Positions 24,273 to 34,300 of a DNA stretch of 64,000 nucleotides are shown here, in pieces; position 1 is the first letter of the stretch, and every line of letters starts with the position of its first letter. The position numbers and the translations under genes were made by a program. A model generated the notes under the pieces. That model saw only the letters and a program-made list of their open reading frames with translations, did not search any database and was not told the origin of the DNA. The stretch covers positions 1,240,001 to 1,304,000 of the forward strand of contig CAWCEN010000002.1 in NCBI GenBank assembly GCA_963794605.1, given 5' to 3'. The stretch comes from VAXT01 sp963794605 (GTDB lineage Bacteria > Actinomycetota > Thermoleophilia > Gaiellales > Gaiellaceae).

Positions 24273-27200
24273 ATGGCCCAGACGTTCAAGTCCCTTCCAG
24301 GCGTACCCGATCATGCCGCGCTCGAGCGCGAGATTCTCGCCTGGTGGGACGACGAGTGCGTCTTCGACGAGCTTCGCGAGCAGAACCGGGGCCGCGAGCG
24401 CTGGAGCTTCATCGACGGCCCGATCACCGCGAACAACCCGATGGGCGTCCACCATGCGTGGGGCCGCACGCTGAAGGACGTCTTCCAGCGCTACAAGGCG
24501 CTCCGCGGGTTCGACCAGCGCTACCAGAACGGCTTCGACTGCCAGGGGCTGTGGGTCGAGGTCGAAGTCGAGAAGTCGCTCGGTCTGAACTCGAAGCGCG
24601 ACATCGAGGAATACGGCCTCGCCGAGTTCGCCGCCCGCTGCAAGGAGCGCGTCGCCGAGTTCGCGGAGGTGATCACCGACCAGGACCGGCGGCTCGGCCG
24701 CTGGATGGACTGGGACAACGACTACTACACGTTCTCCGACACGAACATCGAGTACATCTGGCGGTTCCTGAAGACCGTCCACGAGCGCGGGTGGCTGTAC
24801 AAGGGGCATCGCTCGACGCAGTGGTGCCCACGCTGTGGAACCTCGCTCTCCCAGCACGAGCAGGCCGGCGAGGAGAACTACCAGGAGCTCGAGCATCCGT
24901 CGCTCTACGTCCGCTTCCCGCTCCTGGAGCGCGAGGGGGAGTCCCTCGTCGTCTGGACGACGACACCCTGGACGCTGCCCGCGAACGTCGCCGCCGCAGT
25001 CAAGCCCGATGCGGAGTACGGGCTCCGTGACGGCCTGTGGCGCCTCGCCGTGAGCGGCGAGGAGTATGAGCACGTGGCTCGCGGCGAGGAGCTCGTCGGG
25101 CTCCATTACACGGGCGTGTTCGATGACCTGCCCGCGGCTGTCAAGGAGCACCGCGTCATTCCCTGGGACGACGTGTCGCTCACCGAGGGGACGGGGATCG
25201 TCCATATCGCGCCGGGAGCCGGAACCGAGGACTTTGAGCTCGGTCGGATCTACGACCTGCCCGTGATCGTGCCGATCGACGAATCGGGTCGGATGCTGCC
25301 CGGCTTCGGCCTGCTCGAGGGGCTCTCGACGGGCGAGGTCGAAGACGTGGTGATCGAGGACTTGCGCGAGCGAGAGCTGCTCGTCGAGGCGGGCAGGATC
25401 ACGCACCGTTATCCCATCTGCTGGCGCTGCAAGACGCCGCTCCTCTTCCGCGTCGTCGACGACTGGTTCATCTCGTCCGAGCCGGCTCGCCAGGAGCTGC
25501 TCGACGCGAACGCGACGGTGGAGTGGACGCCGTCCTTCTACTCCAAGCGGATGGACGACTGGCTGCGCAACATGGGCGACTGGAACATCTCGCGGAAGCG
25601 CTACTTCGGGCTCCCGCTCCCGTTCTACCCGTGCGACGATTGCGGCCTCTTGAACGTGGTCGGCTCGCGGGCGGAGCTCGAACAACGTGCCATGTCAGGG
25701 CTCGACCAGCTGCAGGAGCTCCATCGGCCTTGGATCGACAATGTTCCCATCACGTGCGAAGGGTGCGGGAACGAGATTCGGCGCATCCCCGAGGTCGGCG
25801 ATGCCTGGCTCGACGCCGGCATCGTCCCGTTCTCGACGCTCGGCTGGGAGAACCCTGAGTGGGTCGAGCACGGCTACGCGACGGGGGCTTCCCAGGGCCT
25901 GTCCGGAGCGGACCTGCCCGATCAGTCCTACTGGGAGCAGTGGTTCCCCGCGGATTGGATCTCCGAGAGCCGGGAGCAGATCCGCCTCTGGTTCTACTCG
26001 ATGCTCTTCATGTCCGTGACGCTCGAGGGCCGGGCGCCGTACGAGAGGGTGCTCGCGTACGAGCGCGTCCGCGACGAGACGGGGCGCGAGATGCACAAGT
26101 CGACCGGGAACGCGATCGAGGCGAACGAGGCGATCGAGCGTATGGGCGCGGACGTCATGCGCTGGATGTACTCGGAGCAGGTTCCGAGTCAGAACCTGAA
26201 CTTCGGCTACGGGCCGGCGCACGAGATCAAGCGACGGCTGCTCACGCTCTGGAACTCGGTCAGGTTCTTCGTCGACTATGCGAACGTCTCGCCGGGCGGC
26301 CAAGCGGGCAGGCTCGAGCCGCTCGACCGGTGGCTGCTCTCGCGCGTCGAGCAGCTCGTCGCCGAGACGACGGTTGCGTACGAGCGTTTCTGGACGCCGG
26401 ACGTGATCGCCTCGTTCGAGTCGTTCGTCGACGACCTCTCGAACTGGTACATCCGCCGGTCGCGGCGGCGGTTCTGGGACGGCGACGCTGCTGCCTTGGA
26501 GACGCTGCGGACGGCGCTTCTGCGCTCGCTCGTCGTGATCGCGCCGGTGATGCCGTTTCTCGCCGAGCACTTGTGGCGTGTCCTGCGGGCCGAAGACCAG
26601 CCTGAGTCGATCTTTCTCACGCGCTGGCCCGAGGTGGGTGAGCGCGACGACGAGCTGCTCGCTGAGGTCGCCGAGACGCGGCGGGTCGTCGATCTCGGCC
26701 GCCAGGCGCGTGCTGGCTCGCAGCTTCCGTTGCGTCAGCCGCTGCGCAGGCTCGTCGTGCAGGGCGCGCCGCTGGCCGAGCAACATGCGGAGGAGATTCG
26801 CGAGGAGCTGCGCGTCAAGGAGGTCGAGTTCGGCGACGTCGAGGCGACCGAGCTCCGCGTGAAGCCGAACCTGCCGGTGCTCGGGCCCAAGCTCGGCAAG
26901 GAGCTCGGCGCGGTGCGTGCGGCGCTCGAGGCCGGCGAGTTCGAAGAGGTGAACGGTGGTTTCAGGGTCGGCGGTCACGACCTCTCGGCGAACGAGGTCC
27001 TCGTCGAGCGGGTCGGCAAGGAGGGCTGGGCCGTCGCGCACGCCGACCGGATCACCGTTGCGTTGGACACCGCACTCGACCCGGAGCTCGAAGTCGAGAA
27101 GCGCGTACTCGACCTGATCCACGAGCTGAACGCGAAGCGTAAGGACGCAGGCCTCGAGCTGACCGACCGGATCGTGGTCACGCTCCCGCAATCCGCGTCG

Positions 27201-27299
27201 GACCTCCTCGCCCACTCGGACTGGATCAAAGACGAAGTGCTGGCCGTCGAGATCCGCGCAGACGGCGGCAGCGCGGAGCCACAAATCGCCAAGGCCTAA
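24273..27299 (+). CDS. ileS: Isoleucyl-tRNA synthetase
   Basis: 1008-aa class Ia synthetase charging tRNA-Ile. The N-terminal HIGH signature is the variant NPMGVHHAWGRTLKD. The CP1 editing domain covers roughly residues 180-390 (SLVVWTTTPWTLPANVA; GIVHIAPGAGTEDFE). Zinc-like knuckles are YPCDDCG and TCEGCGNE. The KMSKS loop is the variant EMHKSTGN. The anticodon domain and a DUF5915-like C-terminus follow. These motif variants are those of the eukaryote-like, mupirocin-insensitive IleRS clade. Intact, unlike valS in this window. The RAYT element begins 5 bp after its stop. Confidence 0.95.
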   Translation: MAQTFKSLPGVPDHAALEREILAWWDDECVFDELREQNRGRERWSFIDGPITANNPMGVHHAWGRTLKDVFQRYKALRGFDQRYQNGFDCQGLWVEVEVEKSLGLNSKRDIEEYGLAEFAARCKERVAEFAEVITDQDRRLGRWMDWDNDYYTFSDTNIEYIWRFLKTVHERGWLYKGHRSTQWCPRCGTSLSQHEQAGEENYQELEHPSLYVRFPLLEREGESLVVWTTTPWTLPANVAAAVKPDAEYGLRDGLWRLAVSGEEYEHVARGEELVGLHYTGVFDDLPAAVKEHRVIPWDDVSLTEGTGIVHIAPGAGTEDFELGRIYDLPVIVPIDESGRMLPGFGLLEGLSTGEVEDVVIEDLRERELLVEAGRITHRYPICWRCKTPLLFRVVDDWFISSEPARQELLDANATVEWTPSFYSKRMDDWLRNMGDWNISRKRYFGLPLPFYPCDDCGLLNVVGSRAELEQRAMSGLDQLQELHRPWIDNVPITCEGCGNEIRRIPEVGDAWLDAGIVPFSTLGWENPEWVEHGYATGASQGLSGADLPDQSYWEQWFPADWISESREQIRLWFYSMLFMSVTLEGRAPYERVLAYERVRDETGREMHKSTGNAIEANEAIERMGADVMRWMYSEQVPSQNLNFGYGPAHEIKRRLLTLWNSVRFFVDYANVSPGGQAGRLEPLDRWLLSRVEQLVAETTVAYERFWTPDVIASFESFVDDLSNWYIRRSRRRFWDGDAAALETLRTALLRSLVVIAPVMPFLAEHLWRVLRAEDQPESIFLTRWPEVGERDDELLAEVAETRRVVDLGRQARAGSQLPLRQPLRRLVVQGAPLAEQHAEEIREELRVKEVEFGDVEATELRVKPNLPVLGPKLGKELGAVRAALEAGEFEEVNGGFRVGGHDLSANEVLVERVGKEGWAVAHADRITVALDTALDPELEVEKRVLDLIHELNAKRKDAGLELTDRIVVTLPQSASDLLAHSDWIKDEVLAVEIRADGGSAEPQIAKA

Positions 27300-27303
27300 C
27301 CCC

Positions 27304-27975
27304 CGGGGTCAGACCCCGCCTCGAAAACGTCACGACTTCGTCGCAAAAGCCGCGCACGCGGCGTCGCGCTGCGGCGTCCGAACTACCTTCGCTGCATGCC
27401 GCGTCCACCTCGTCTCCAGGCGGCCGGCGCCGCGTACCACGTCACCTCTCGAGGCGTCGCTCGTCAAGCGATCTTCCGCGACGACAAGGATCGACGTCAG
27501 TTCCTGAAGCTCCTGGACGACGTCGTCGCCAGATACGACTGGTCGTGCCACTCGTTTGTTCTGATGACGACGCACTATCACCTACTCGTGAGGACGCCGA
27601 ATCCGGACCTCGCGCGGGGCATGCAACGACTGAACGCCTGCTATGCGCAACATTTCAACCGGCGTCACGGCGAGACGGGGCATCGCTTCGAGCGGCGCTA
27701 CCAGTCGGTGCTGGTCGAATCTGACGCTCAAGCGCTGGAGCTGATCCGCTACCTCGCGCTGAACCCTGTTCGCGCCGGTGCGTGTCGAGATGCGGCCGGC
27801 TGGCCTTGGAGCAGCTACGCCGCGATCGTCCGAGATCAACGGCGGCCTCACTGCCTTGCGGACGAGTGGCTCTTGACGTACTTCGGGAGGAACCGAGCTC
27901 GAGCGCTCGAGCGGTTAAAGTCGTTCGTCGACGACATGTCCCCGAAGCCGCCAGTTGTAAAGGGGTCTGACCCCG
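27304..27975. mobile_element. RAYT element 1 with terminal palindromes
   Basis: A transposase gene bounded by matching palindromes. The left is CGGGGTC-A-GACCCCG (27304-27318). The right is GGGGTC-T-GACCCC (27962-27974), differing in the centre base. Such hairpin ends are the recognition sites of REP-associated tyrosine transposases. The element fills the gap between ileS and tag exactly. The right palindrome is also the last codons of the transposase. Confidence 0.8.
27384..27389 (+). promoter_or_regulatory. Putative -10 box of RAYT 1
   Basis: TACCTT, 6 nt before the transposase ATG. RAYT 2 has TACCCT at the identical spacing. Confidence 0.35.
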
Positions 27976-27980
27976 GATGA
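27396..27980 (+). CDS. REP-associated tyrosine transposase (RAYT, Y1_Tnp)
   Basis: 194 aa of the IS200/IS605-like Y1 HUH family. Start PRPPRLQAAGAAYHVTSRG, metal-binding HUH motif H60-Y-H62 in LMTTHYHLLVRT, catalytic Tyr candidate Y83 in NACYAQHFNRRHG, then GHRFERRYQSVLVES and YLALNPVRAGAC. It nicks single-stranded hairpin DNA. All key residues are present, so it may be active. Its stop overlaps the tag ATG (ATGA). Confidence 0.92.
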   Translation: MPRPPRLQAAGAAYHVTSRGVARQAIFRDDKDRRQFLKLLDDVVARYDWSCHSFVLMTTHYHLLVRTPNPDLARGMQRLNACYAQHFNRRHGETGHRFERRYQSVLVESDAQALELIRYLALNPVRAGACRDAAGWPWSSYAAIVRDQRRPHCLADEWLLTYFGRNRARALERLKSFVDDMSPKPPVVKGSDPG

Positions 27981-28528
27981 AGCGCTGCGGATGGGTTCCT
28001 GAGGCGGACCCCGGGTACGTGGCGTACCACGACGAGGAGTGGGGCGTGCCCTCGCGCGACGATCGTCACCTGTTCGAGATGCTTACGCTCGAGGGCGCGC
28101 AGGCGGGGCTCTCCTGGTCGACGATCTTGCGCAAGCGCGAGGGCTACCGAAAGGCGTTCGCGAACTTCGACGCCGCCAAGGTCGCTCGCTACTCGGACAA
28201 GGACGTCGAACGACTCCTGGCCGATCCCGAGATAGTCCGCAACCGGCTGAAGGTCGAGTCGACCGTCAACAATGCACAGCGGATCCTCGAGCTCGACAGC
28301 CTCACCGACTACCTCTGGAGCTTCGTCGACGGTGAGCCGCTCGTGAACCGCTGGCGGAAGCTCGGCGAGATCCCTGCCGAGACTGCCGAGTCGAAGGCGA
28401 TGAGCAAGGACCTGAAGAAGCACGGCTTTCGCTTCGTCGGCCCGACGGTCTGTTACGCATTCATGCAAGCGTGCGGCCTCGTCAACGACCACACGGTCGA
28501 CTGCTTCCGCTACAAAGAACTGACCTAG
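27977..28528 (+). CDS. tag: DNA-3-methyladenine glycosylase I
   Basis: 183 aa, base-excision repair of 3-methyladenine. It has RCGWVPEADPGYVAYHDEEW with the zinc Cys and the conserved HDEEWGVP, LEGAQAGLSWSTILRKREGY, KHGFRFVGPTVCYAFMQACG and VNDHTVDCFRY (zinc His/Cys). Its start codon overlaps the transposase stop and lies 2 bp beyond the RAYT palindrome, so its original upstream region was displaced. Expression now likely depends on read-through or coupling from the transposase. Confidence 0.94.
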   Translation: MKRCGWVPEADPGYVAYHDEEWGVPSRDDRHLFEMLTLEGAQAGLSWSTILRKREGYRKAFANFDAAKVARYSDKDVERLLADPEIVRNRLKVESTVNNAQRILELDSLTDYLWSFVDGEPLVNRWRKLGEIPAETAESKAMSKDLKKHGFRFVGPTVCYAFMQACGLVNDHTVDCFRYKELT

Positions 28529-28565
28529 CTCGCGTCCAGCGACACGTGCTGCTTTCATAAAGGCG

Positions 28566-29990
28566 ATGAGCAGCCAGACCCGGCTCGGTCTCGCCCTCCT
28601 CGCGTCAGCGGTCTTTCTCGGGCTCCTCGGCGACGAGTTGCTGCGCGTCACACCGCTCGGACTGAACGCGTTCCTCTGGGTCGCCGCGCTGTGCGCCGTC
28701 GTCCTCCTGCTCGCACAGCGCGTCGGCACCCGCCTGACCGGGGCCCGCCTCTGGATGATCCCGACGCTCCTGCTCTTCTCCGCGCTCCTTGTCTGGCGCG
28801 ACTCCGCCTGGCTCGTGGCGCTCGACTTGTTCGCGATCGTCGTCGCGCTGTCGCTGGGAGCGCTCCGCACGCCGCGGCCCGTTCGGCAGGCGGGGCTCAC
28901 CGACTACATCGTCGGCCTCGCCCACGCGAGCGCGGCCGCGAGCGGGAAGGCGATGACGCTCGTGCAGGAAGACATCGACTGGAACGAACTGCCCCGCGGG
29001 CAGCAAGGACGCCAGGCGCTCGCCGTCGGTCGAGGCCTCATGCTGGCTGCGCCGCTCGTCTTCCTCTTCGGCGCCCTCTTCGTCGCCGCCGACTCGGTCT
29101 TCCAGGACTACGTGCGAAGCGCGGTCCCCGACCCGGCCAACCTGCTGCTCCACATCGCGCTCGTGGCGCTCTTCGGCTGGGTGAGCGCGGGCCTCATCCG
29201 CGAGTACCTGTTCAAGCCGAAACCGGTCGACGCTTCGGTCGAGCCGTGGTTCCGGCTCGGCGCGACGGAGCTGACCGTCGTGCTCGCGCTCCTCGACCTC
29301 CTGTTTCTCGCATTCGTGCTCGTCCAGCTCCGCTACCTGTTCGGCGGGGCGTCGCTCGTCGAAGAACGCACGCATCTCACTTATGCCGAGTACGCGCGGC
29401 ACGGCTTCTTCGAGCTCGTGACGGTTGCGGCGCTCGTGCTCCCGTTGCTCCTGCTGGCGGACTGGGCTCGGCGGCGAGATCCCGCCAGGCGCGACCGCCT
29501 GTTCCAGGTCCTCGCCGGCGCGCTGATCCTGCTCCTGTTCGTCGTCATGGCCTCTGCGCTGCAGCGGATGCGGCTCTACCAGCGCGAGTACGGGCTCACC
29601 GAGCTGCGCGTCTACGCGACCGGCGTCATGCTCTGGCTCGCAGTCGTCTTCGTCTGGGCCGGCTTCACCGTCCTGCGCGGGAGGCGCGACTTGTTCGCGG
29701 TCGGGGCGCTCGTCAGCGGGTTCGCGGCCATCTTCGCGATCAACGTCGTCAACCCCGACGCGCTGATCGCGCGCACGAACCTGAACCGCCCGAACCTCGA
29801 CGTGCCGTACCTGATGCAGCTGAGCGACGACGCGACACCGGAGCTCGTCAACGCGCTTCCGACCCTCGAGCCGCGGCTTCGCGAGCAGCTCGCGTTCGAG
29901 CTCGAGTATCGGCAACGAACGAAGTCCGACTGGCGCACCTGGAACCTGAGCCGCCAGCGCGCCCAGAAGGCGCTCGAGAACCTGCCCTAG
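28566..29990 (+). CDS. DUF4153/DUF4173 family multi-pass membrane protein
   Basis: 474 aa with about ten TM helices. Conserved family blocks include LVQLRYLFGGASLVEERTHL with THLTYAEYARHGFFEL, and NVVNPDALIARTNLNR late in the protein. A soluble C-terminal tail (LVNALPTLEPRLREQLAFEL) follows. Function of the family is unknown. It ends 4 bp inside the convergent ispH gene. Confidence 0.8.
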   Translation: MSSQTRLGLALLASAVFLGLLGDELLRVTPLGLNAFLWVAALCAVVLLLAQRVGTRLTGARLWMIPTLLLFSALLVWRDSAWLVALDLFAIVVALSLGALRTPRPVRQAGLTDYIVGLAHASAAASGKAMTLVQEDIDWNELPRGQQGRQALAVGRGLMLAAPLVFLFGALFVAADSVFQDYVRSAVPDPANLLLHIALVALFGWVSAGLIREYLFKPKPVDASVEPWFRLGATELTVVLALLDLLFLAFVLVQLRYLFGGASLVEERTHLTYAEYARHGFFELVTVAALVLPLLLLADWARRRDPARRDRLFQVLAGALILLLFVVMASALQRMRLYQREYGLTELRVYATGVMLWLAVVFVWAGFTVLRGRRDLFAVGALVSGFAAIFAINVVNPDALIARTNLNRPNLDVPYLMQLSDDATPELVNALPTLEPRLREQLAFELEYRQRTKSDWRTWNLSRQRAQKALENLP

Positions 29991-30943
29991 CCCTGGCTCT
30001 CGGCGAGCGCGAGCTCGCGGCGGAGCTCGACCGGGAGGCGGAACTCGACGTCCTCCTCCATGAGCCGATGCGCCGAGATGTCCTCAACGCCGCGCGCCCG
30101 GAACCAGTCGCACACACGCTCGACGAGCTTCTCCGGTGCCGACGCGCCGGAAGTGAGCCCGACGGTCTCCGCGCCGTCGAGCCACGACTCGTCGATGTCG
30201 GTCTCGTCGTCGATCAGCTGCGCCGGCACTCCGTGGGCGCGCGCGACCTCGACGAGCCGGTTCGAGTTGGACGAGTTCCGCGAACCGATCACGAGCAGCA
30301 GGTCGACCTCGCCGAGCAGGTCCTTCACCGCCCACTGTCGGTTCGAGGTCGCGTAGCAGATGTCTTCCTTCTTCGGCGCGTGGATCTCCGGGAAGCGCCG
30401 GCGAAGCGCGGTGATGATCTCGCCCGTCTCGTCGACCGAGAGCGTCGTCTGCGTGATGTATGCGACCCTCGCGTCAGCCGGGAGGTGGAGCCCCTCGGCG
30501 TCCTCGACCGACTGCACGAGGATCGTCGACTCGGGCGCCTCGCCCATCGTCCCCACAACCTCCTCGTGACCCGCGTGGCCGATGAGGAGGACCGTGTACC
30601 CGTCGGCGGCATACCGGCGGGCCTGGACGTGCACCTTGGTCACGAGCGGACAGGTGGCGTCGATCGTGCTCAGCCCGCGGGCGCGCGCGTTCGCGTACAC
30701 GGAGGGCGCGACCCCGTGCGCCGAGAGCACCACGGTCATCCCCTGGGGCACCTCGCGCTCGTCCTCGACGAAGATCGCGCCGCGAGCCTCGAGGTCGCGT
30801 ACGACGTGCGCGTTGTGGACGATCTGCTTCCGCACGTAAACGGGCGGCCCGTGCAGATCGAGGAGTCGCTCGACGGTGTCGACGGCGCGTTCGACGCCGG
30901 CGCAGTAGCCGCGAGGAGAGGCCAGGAGAACGCGCTGAACCAC
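29987..30943 (-). CDS. ispH: 4-hydroxy-3-methylbut-2-enyl diphosphate reductase
   Basis: 318 aa, final step of the MEP isoprenoid pathway, producing IPP and DMAPP. The three Fe-S cluster cysteines are in ASPRGYCAGVERAV, IDATCPLVTKVH and KKEDICYATSNRQ. Substrate residues are in VVLSAHGVAPSV, IGHAGHEEVVGTMGE and GSRNSSNSNRLVE, and SGASAPEKLV is conserved. GTG start with TACACT 6 nt upstream. Confidence 0.96.
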   Translation of the reverse strand: MVQRVLLASPRGYCAGVERAVDTVERLLDLHGPPVYVRKQIVHNAHVVRDLEARGAIFVEDEREVPQGMTVVLSAHGVAPSVYANARARGLSTIDATCPLVTKVHVQARRYAADGYTVLLIGHAGHEEVVGTMGEAPESTILVQSVEDAEGLHLPADARVAYITQTTLSVDETGEIITALRRRFPEIHAPKKEDICYATSNRQWAVKDLLGEVDLLLVIGSRNSSNSNRLVEVARAHGVPAQLIDDETDIDESWLDGAETVGLTSGASAPEKLVERVCDWFRARGVEDISAHRLMEEDVEFRLPVELRRELALAESQG

Positions 30944-30949
30944 GCAGCC

Positions 30950-30955
30950 AGTGTA
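30950..30955 (-). promoter_or_regulatory. Putative -10 box, ispH
   Basis: TACACT on the minus strand, 6 nt before the ispH GTG at 30943. Confidence 0.35.
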
Positions 30956-30960
30956 GTTCG

Positions 30961-31339
30961 CCTTCGCTCAAGCGCTGTTTCTGGGTTCCTGAGCCGTCGC
31001 TCGGTGCCCGTAGGCCGGCGGGGCAGTATTCGGAATACGGACCGCTGGCCGGAGGGCGGCGAGCGGTCAGGGATCCAGAAACGGAAAGCCCGCCGCTCGG
31101 GGGGTCAGTGCGGCGGGCCTCCCAGATTGCTCACCGCGGTCTTCGTGGCCAGGTACGCACAACCGCAGTTCGCATCGCCCAGTAGCTGGACGGTAACGGG
31201 CCGCAGAGCACTTGTGAATAGGCCGTAAGGCCCATCTTTTCAAGGCGTATAGCGGTTCCTCGATTCAGGCGCGTTCGCTTGGCATGGGAGAAGCCTCGGC
31301 CTATCATCCATACGGCCCAGTGGTCCCCCATTTGGCTCA
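30961..31339. other. 380-bp intergenic region with a strong hairpin, no gene recognised
   Basis: Divergent gap between ispH and the histidine kinase. It contains a perfect 9-bp inverted repeat GCCCGCCGC / GCGGCGGGC at 31088-31118 (13-nt loop, no T-tract) and GGCC-GTAA-GGCC at about 31221-31232. No credible coding frame on either strand. Could hold a non-coding RNA, operators or the kinase leader; nothing matches an RNA family I recognise. Confidence 0.4.
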
Positions 31340-34300
31340 ATGACGCTGTTTCGCCGGAACCGTCGAACCGACGGGCCTGGCTCCGCCACGGCTTCCGAAG
31401 GCGAGCCCGAGCCCGACGCAGGCGCCGGCCAGCTGACCGAGATCGCTTCCCTGTCGAGCGCGCTCGTCCGCGCGAAGGACAAGGACGCCGTCGCCCGCGT
31501 CCTCATCGACAGGTGTTTCTCGCTCCTCGACGTCGACCTAGCGGCTATCGCCCTCGTCAGCGAGGACGCCAAGCGCGCTCAGGGCCTGCTCGCAGTCAGC
31601 GCGGAGGGAGACCTCGACTGGTGGTCGGACGTCTCGATCGACTTCGAGACGGAGCCGTCGGGGATCGGGAGCGCGGTCTTCGAGGGTGGCCCGGTCGTCG
31701 TCTACGACGTGGCCGGCTCGCGGCAGGTCAACCGCCGCCTCGCCGATCGGAGTGGTGCGAAGAGCGCGGTCTTCGTCCCGCTCATCACCGAGGAGCGCGT
31801 GCCGGCGGTGCTCGTGCTCGCGACGACGAAAGCGCCACGCGTCTTCACCGGAGACGAGCTGTCGCTGCTCCAAGCGCTCGCCGCCGAGGCCGCGCTCGCA
31901 CTCGATCGCGCGAGCTCGGCCGACGCGCTGGCAGACGCACTCCAGCGGGAACGCCTTGTCGCGTCGATCGGACGAAAGGTGCGTTCGGAGCTCGACCTCG
32001 ATTCCGTGCTCAGAGTCGCAGTCGAGGCGACCGGCTCGGCGACCGGCGTCAGTCGCTGCTTCCTCAGGCTCGGCGAGCCGAACAAGCCGATGCCCATCGC
32101 CGCCGAGTGGACGGCGCCCGGATTCGACCGCATCGCGAGCGTCGCAGACCATCTCGCCGCCTCGAACCTGGCGGCCCGCGAGCGCCGAACCGTGGCTGTC
32201 GGGGACATCCGCCAAGAGCCGGCCCTCGCGGATCCGGCTCTGGGCGGGATCGAGACCCTGCTTCGCTTCGAGACCCGCGCCGTTCTCGTCACGCCGGTCC
32301 TCGTGTTCGACCGCATGATCGGGATCTTCGGTCTCCACCGCCCCGAGCCCGGCGCCTGGTCGGACGCGGAGATCGCGCTCGCCGAGGCGGTGGCGCGAGA
32401 GCTGGGCATCGCGATCCACGCGGCGCAGTTGCTCCACGAGAACTCGCAGCGCCTCGACCAGCAGACGGCTCTCCTCAAGGCGGCTCAGGTGGTGACGAGC
32501 GACCTCCGGCTCGAGACCGTCCTCCAGCGGCTCGTCGACGAGGTGACCAAGCTGCTCGACGCGGACGCGGCCGACTGCTACCTCTACGACGCCGACAACT
32601 CGCTCCTGCGCTGTGCCGCCGTCCACGGGCTCGACCCCAAGCTCGTCAACTTCGAGTTCCTCGCCGAGCGCTCAGTCGACACACGGTTCACCGACCCGGT
32701 GCCGCATCCGGCCTACCGAGGCTTCGGGAGCGCGATCTCGGCGCAGATGACCTGGTCAGGCGAGCGGCGAGGCGTGCTCGGCGTCGCGACCCGCGACCCG
32801 GAGCGGCGCTTCGGCGACCTCGAGAAGAGCCTGCTCGAGGCCTTCGCCGGCCTCGCGTCGCTCTCGGTTCGCAACGCGGCCAGCTTCGAGCAGAGCGTCC
32901 GCCAGGCGCGAGTCCAGCGCGGCTTCTACGGGATTGCCTCGGCGCTGTCCGAGCACCTCTCGCAGTCGGCGACGCTCGACGCGGTCGCTCACGCGGCCAA
33001 CGAGGCGCTCGGCGGGTCGTTCACCGCGGTTCTGATGCCGGGCGCGCGGGGGCTCGAGCTCGCAGCCTCGTACCGCGTGCCGGACGAGCTAGCGGCCACG
33101 CTCCGGGACGAGATTCCGGCGTCGGCCGACGTGCTCGTGACCGCGGCGAGCGAGCGCCGCCTCCTGTCGGCCTCGTCGCTCGACGACGACGATCGCTTCG
33201 GCGAGGACTGGCGGCGGCTCGCGGGCGTCAGGTCGCTGCTTGCGATCCCGGTCGATCCGCCGCGCCGCGAGAAAGGCGGGCTCGTCGTCGTCTTCTTCGC
33301 GGAGCCGCGGACGTTCATGGACGACGACCTCGAGCTCGGTCGCCGGCTGGCCGGGGCAGCGCGCGCGGGCCTCGAGCGCAGCGAGCTGTACGAGGGCGAG
33401 CGGACCGCGCGCGCACTCTCGCAGCAGCTCGCGCGCATGGGCAGCCTCCTGGCGACGGAGCTGGAGCCGGCAGCGATCCTCGAGGAGGTCGCCGACCAGG
33501 CTCCGGCGCTGCTCGGCGCCGACGCGTGCGCGATCCAGCTGATCGAGGGCGACGAGCTCGTCGTGACAGCGGTCGGGGGTGCAACCGCGCCTCCGGTGGC
33601 CGGGTCACGTTCCCCTTCGACCGCGCGTCCGGGGGGCGACGTCGTCCAGACACGTTCGCCCGTCCTCTACGCCGACATCGAGGGCGACGAGCGGCTCCTC
33701 GAGGACGACCCGATCCTCGCCGCGGGTCACGCTGCGTATCTGGGCGTGCCGCTCGTCGGCATGGAGCAAGGGCTCCAGGGGGCGCTCGCCGTCTACTCGC
33801 AGCGGCCGCGCGTCTGGCGCGAGGAGGAGGTCGAGGCGCTCACGGCGCTCGCGGGGAACGCCTCCGCAGTGCTGTCGAACGCCGAGCTCTACCAGCGGGT
33901 CGCGCTCGAGCGGGAACGCAGCTACGCGATCCTGTCCAACATCGCCGACGGAATCGTCGCCATCGACCGCGAGGGCAAGGTCGTGCTCTGGAACGAGGCG
34001 GCGGAGTCGATCACCGGCGTTCCAGGAGCGGCGGCGCTCGGCCGGACACCCGTCGAAGTGCTGCAGCGCGAGCTCGCGTCGGGGGACGAAGGGGCCGTCG
34101 GTGAGCGGCTCGTGTCGATCCAGCGCGGCGGCGACGAGGTCTGGCTCTCGCTCACAGAAGCAGTCATGCACGACCCCGTCGGATCGGTCTCCGGCCGCAT
34201 CTTCGCCTTCCGCGACGTCTCGTCGGAGCGAACCGTCGAGGAAATGAAGTCGACGTTCGTCTCGACCGTCTCCCACCAGCTGCGCGCCCCGCTGACGTCG

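Noticed and set aside
27962..27974. Palindromes at the RAYT ends as transcription terminators.
   Set aside because: They lack T-tracts, occur at both ends of a Y1 transposase and one is coding; they fit transposase recognition hairpins.
31131..31340. A 69-codon minus-strand frame upstream of the histidine kinase.
   Set aside because: No family similarity, poor composition, no ribosome site; the region is better described as intergenic with hairpins.
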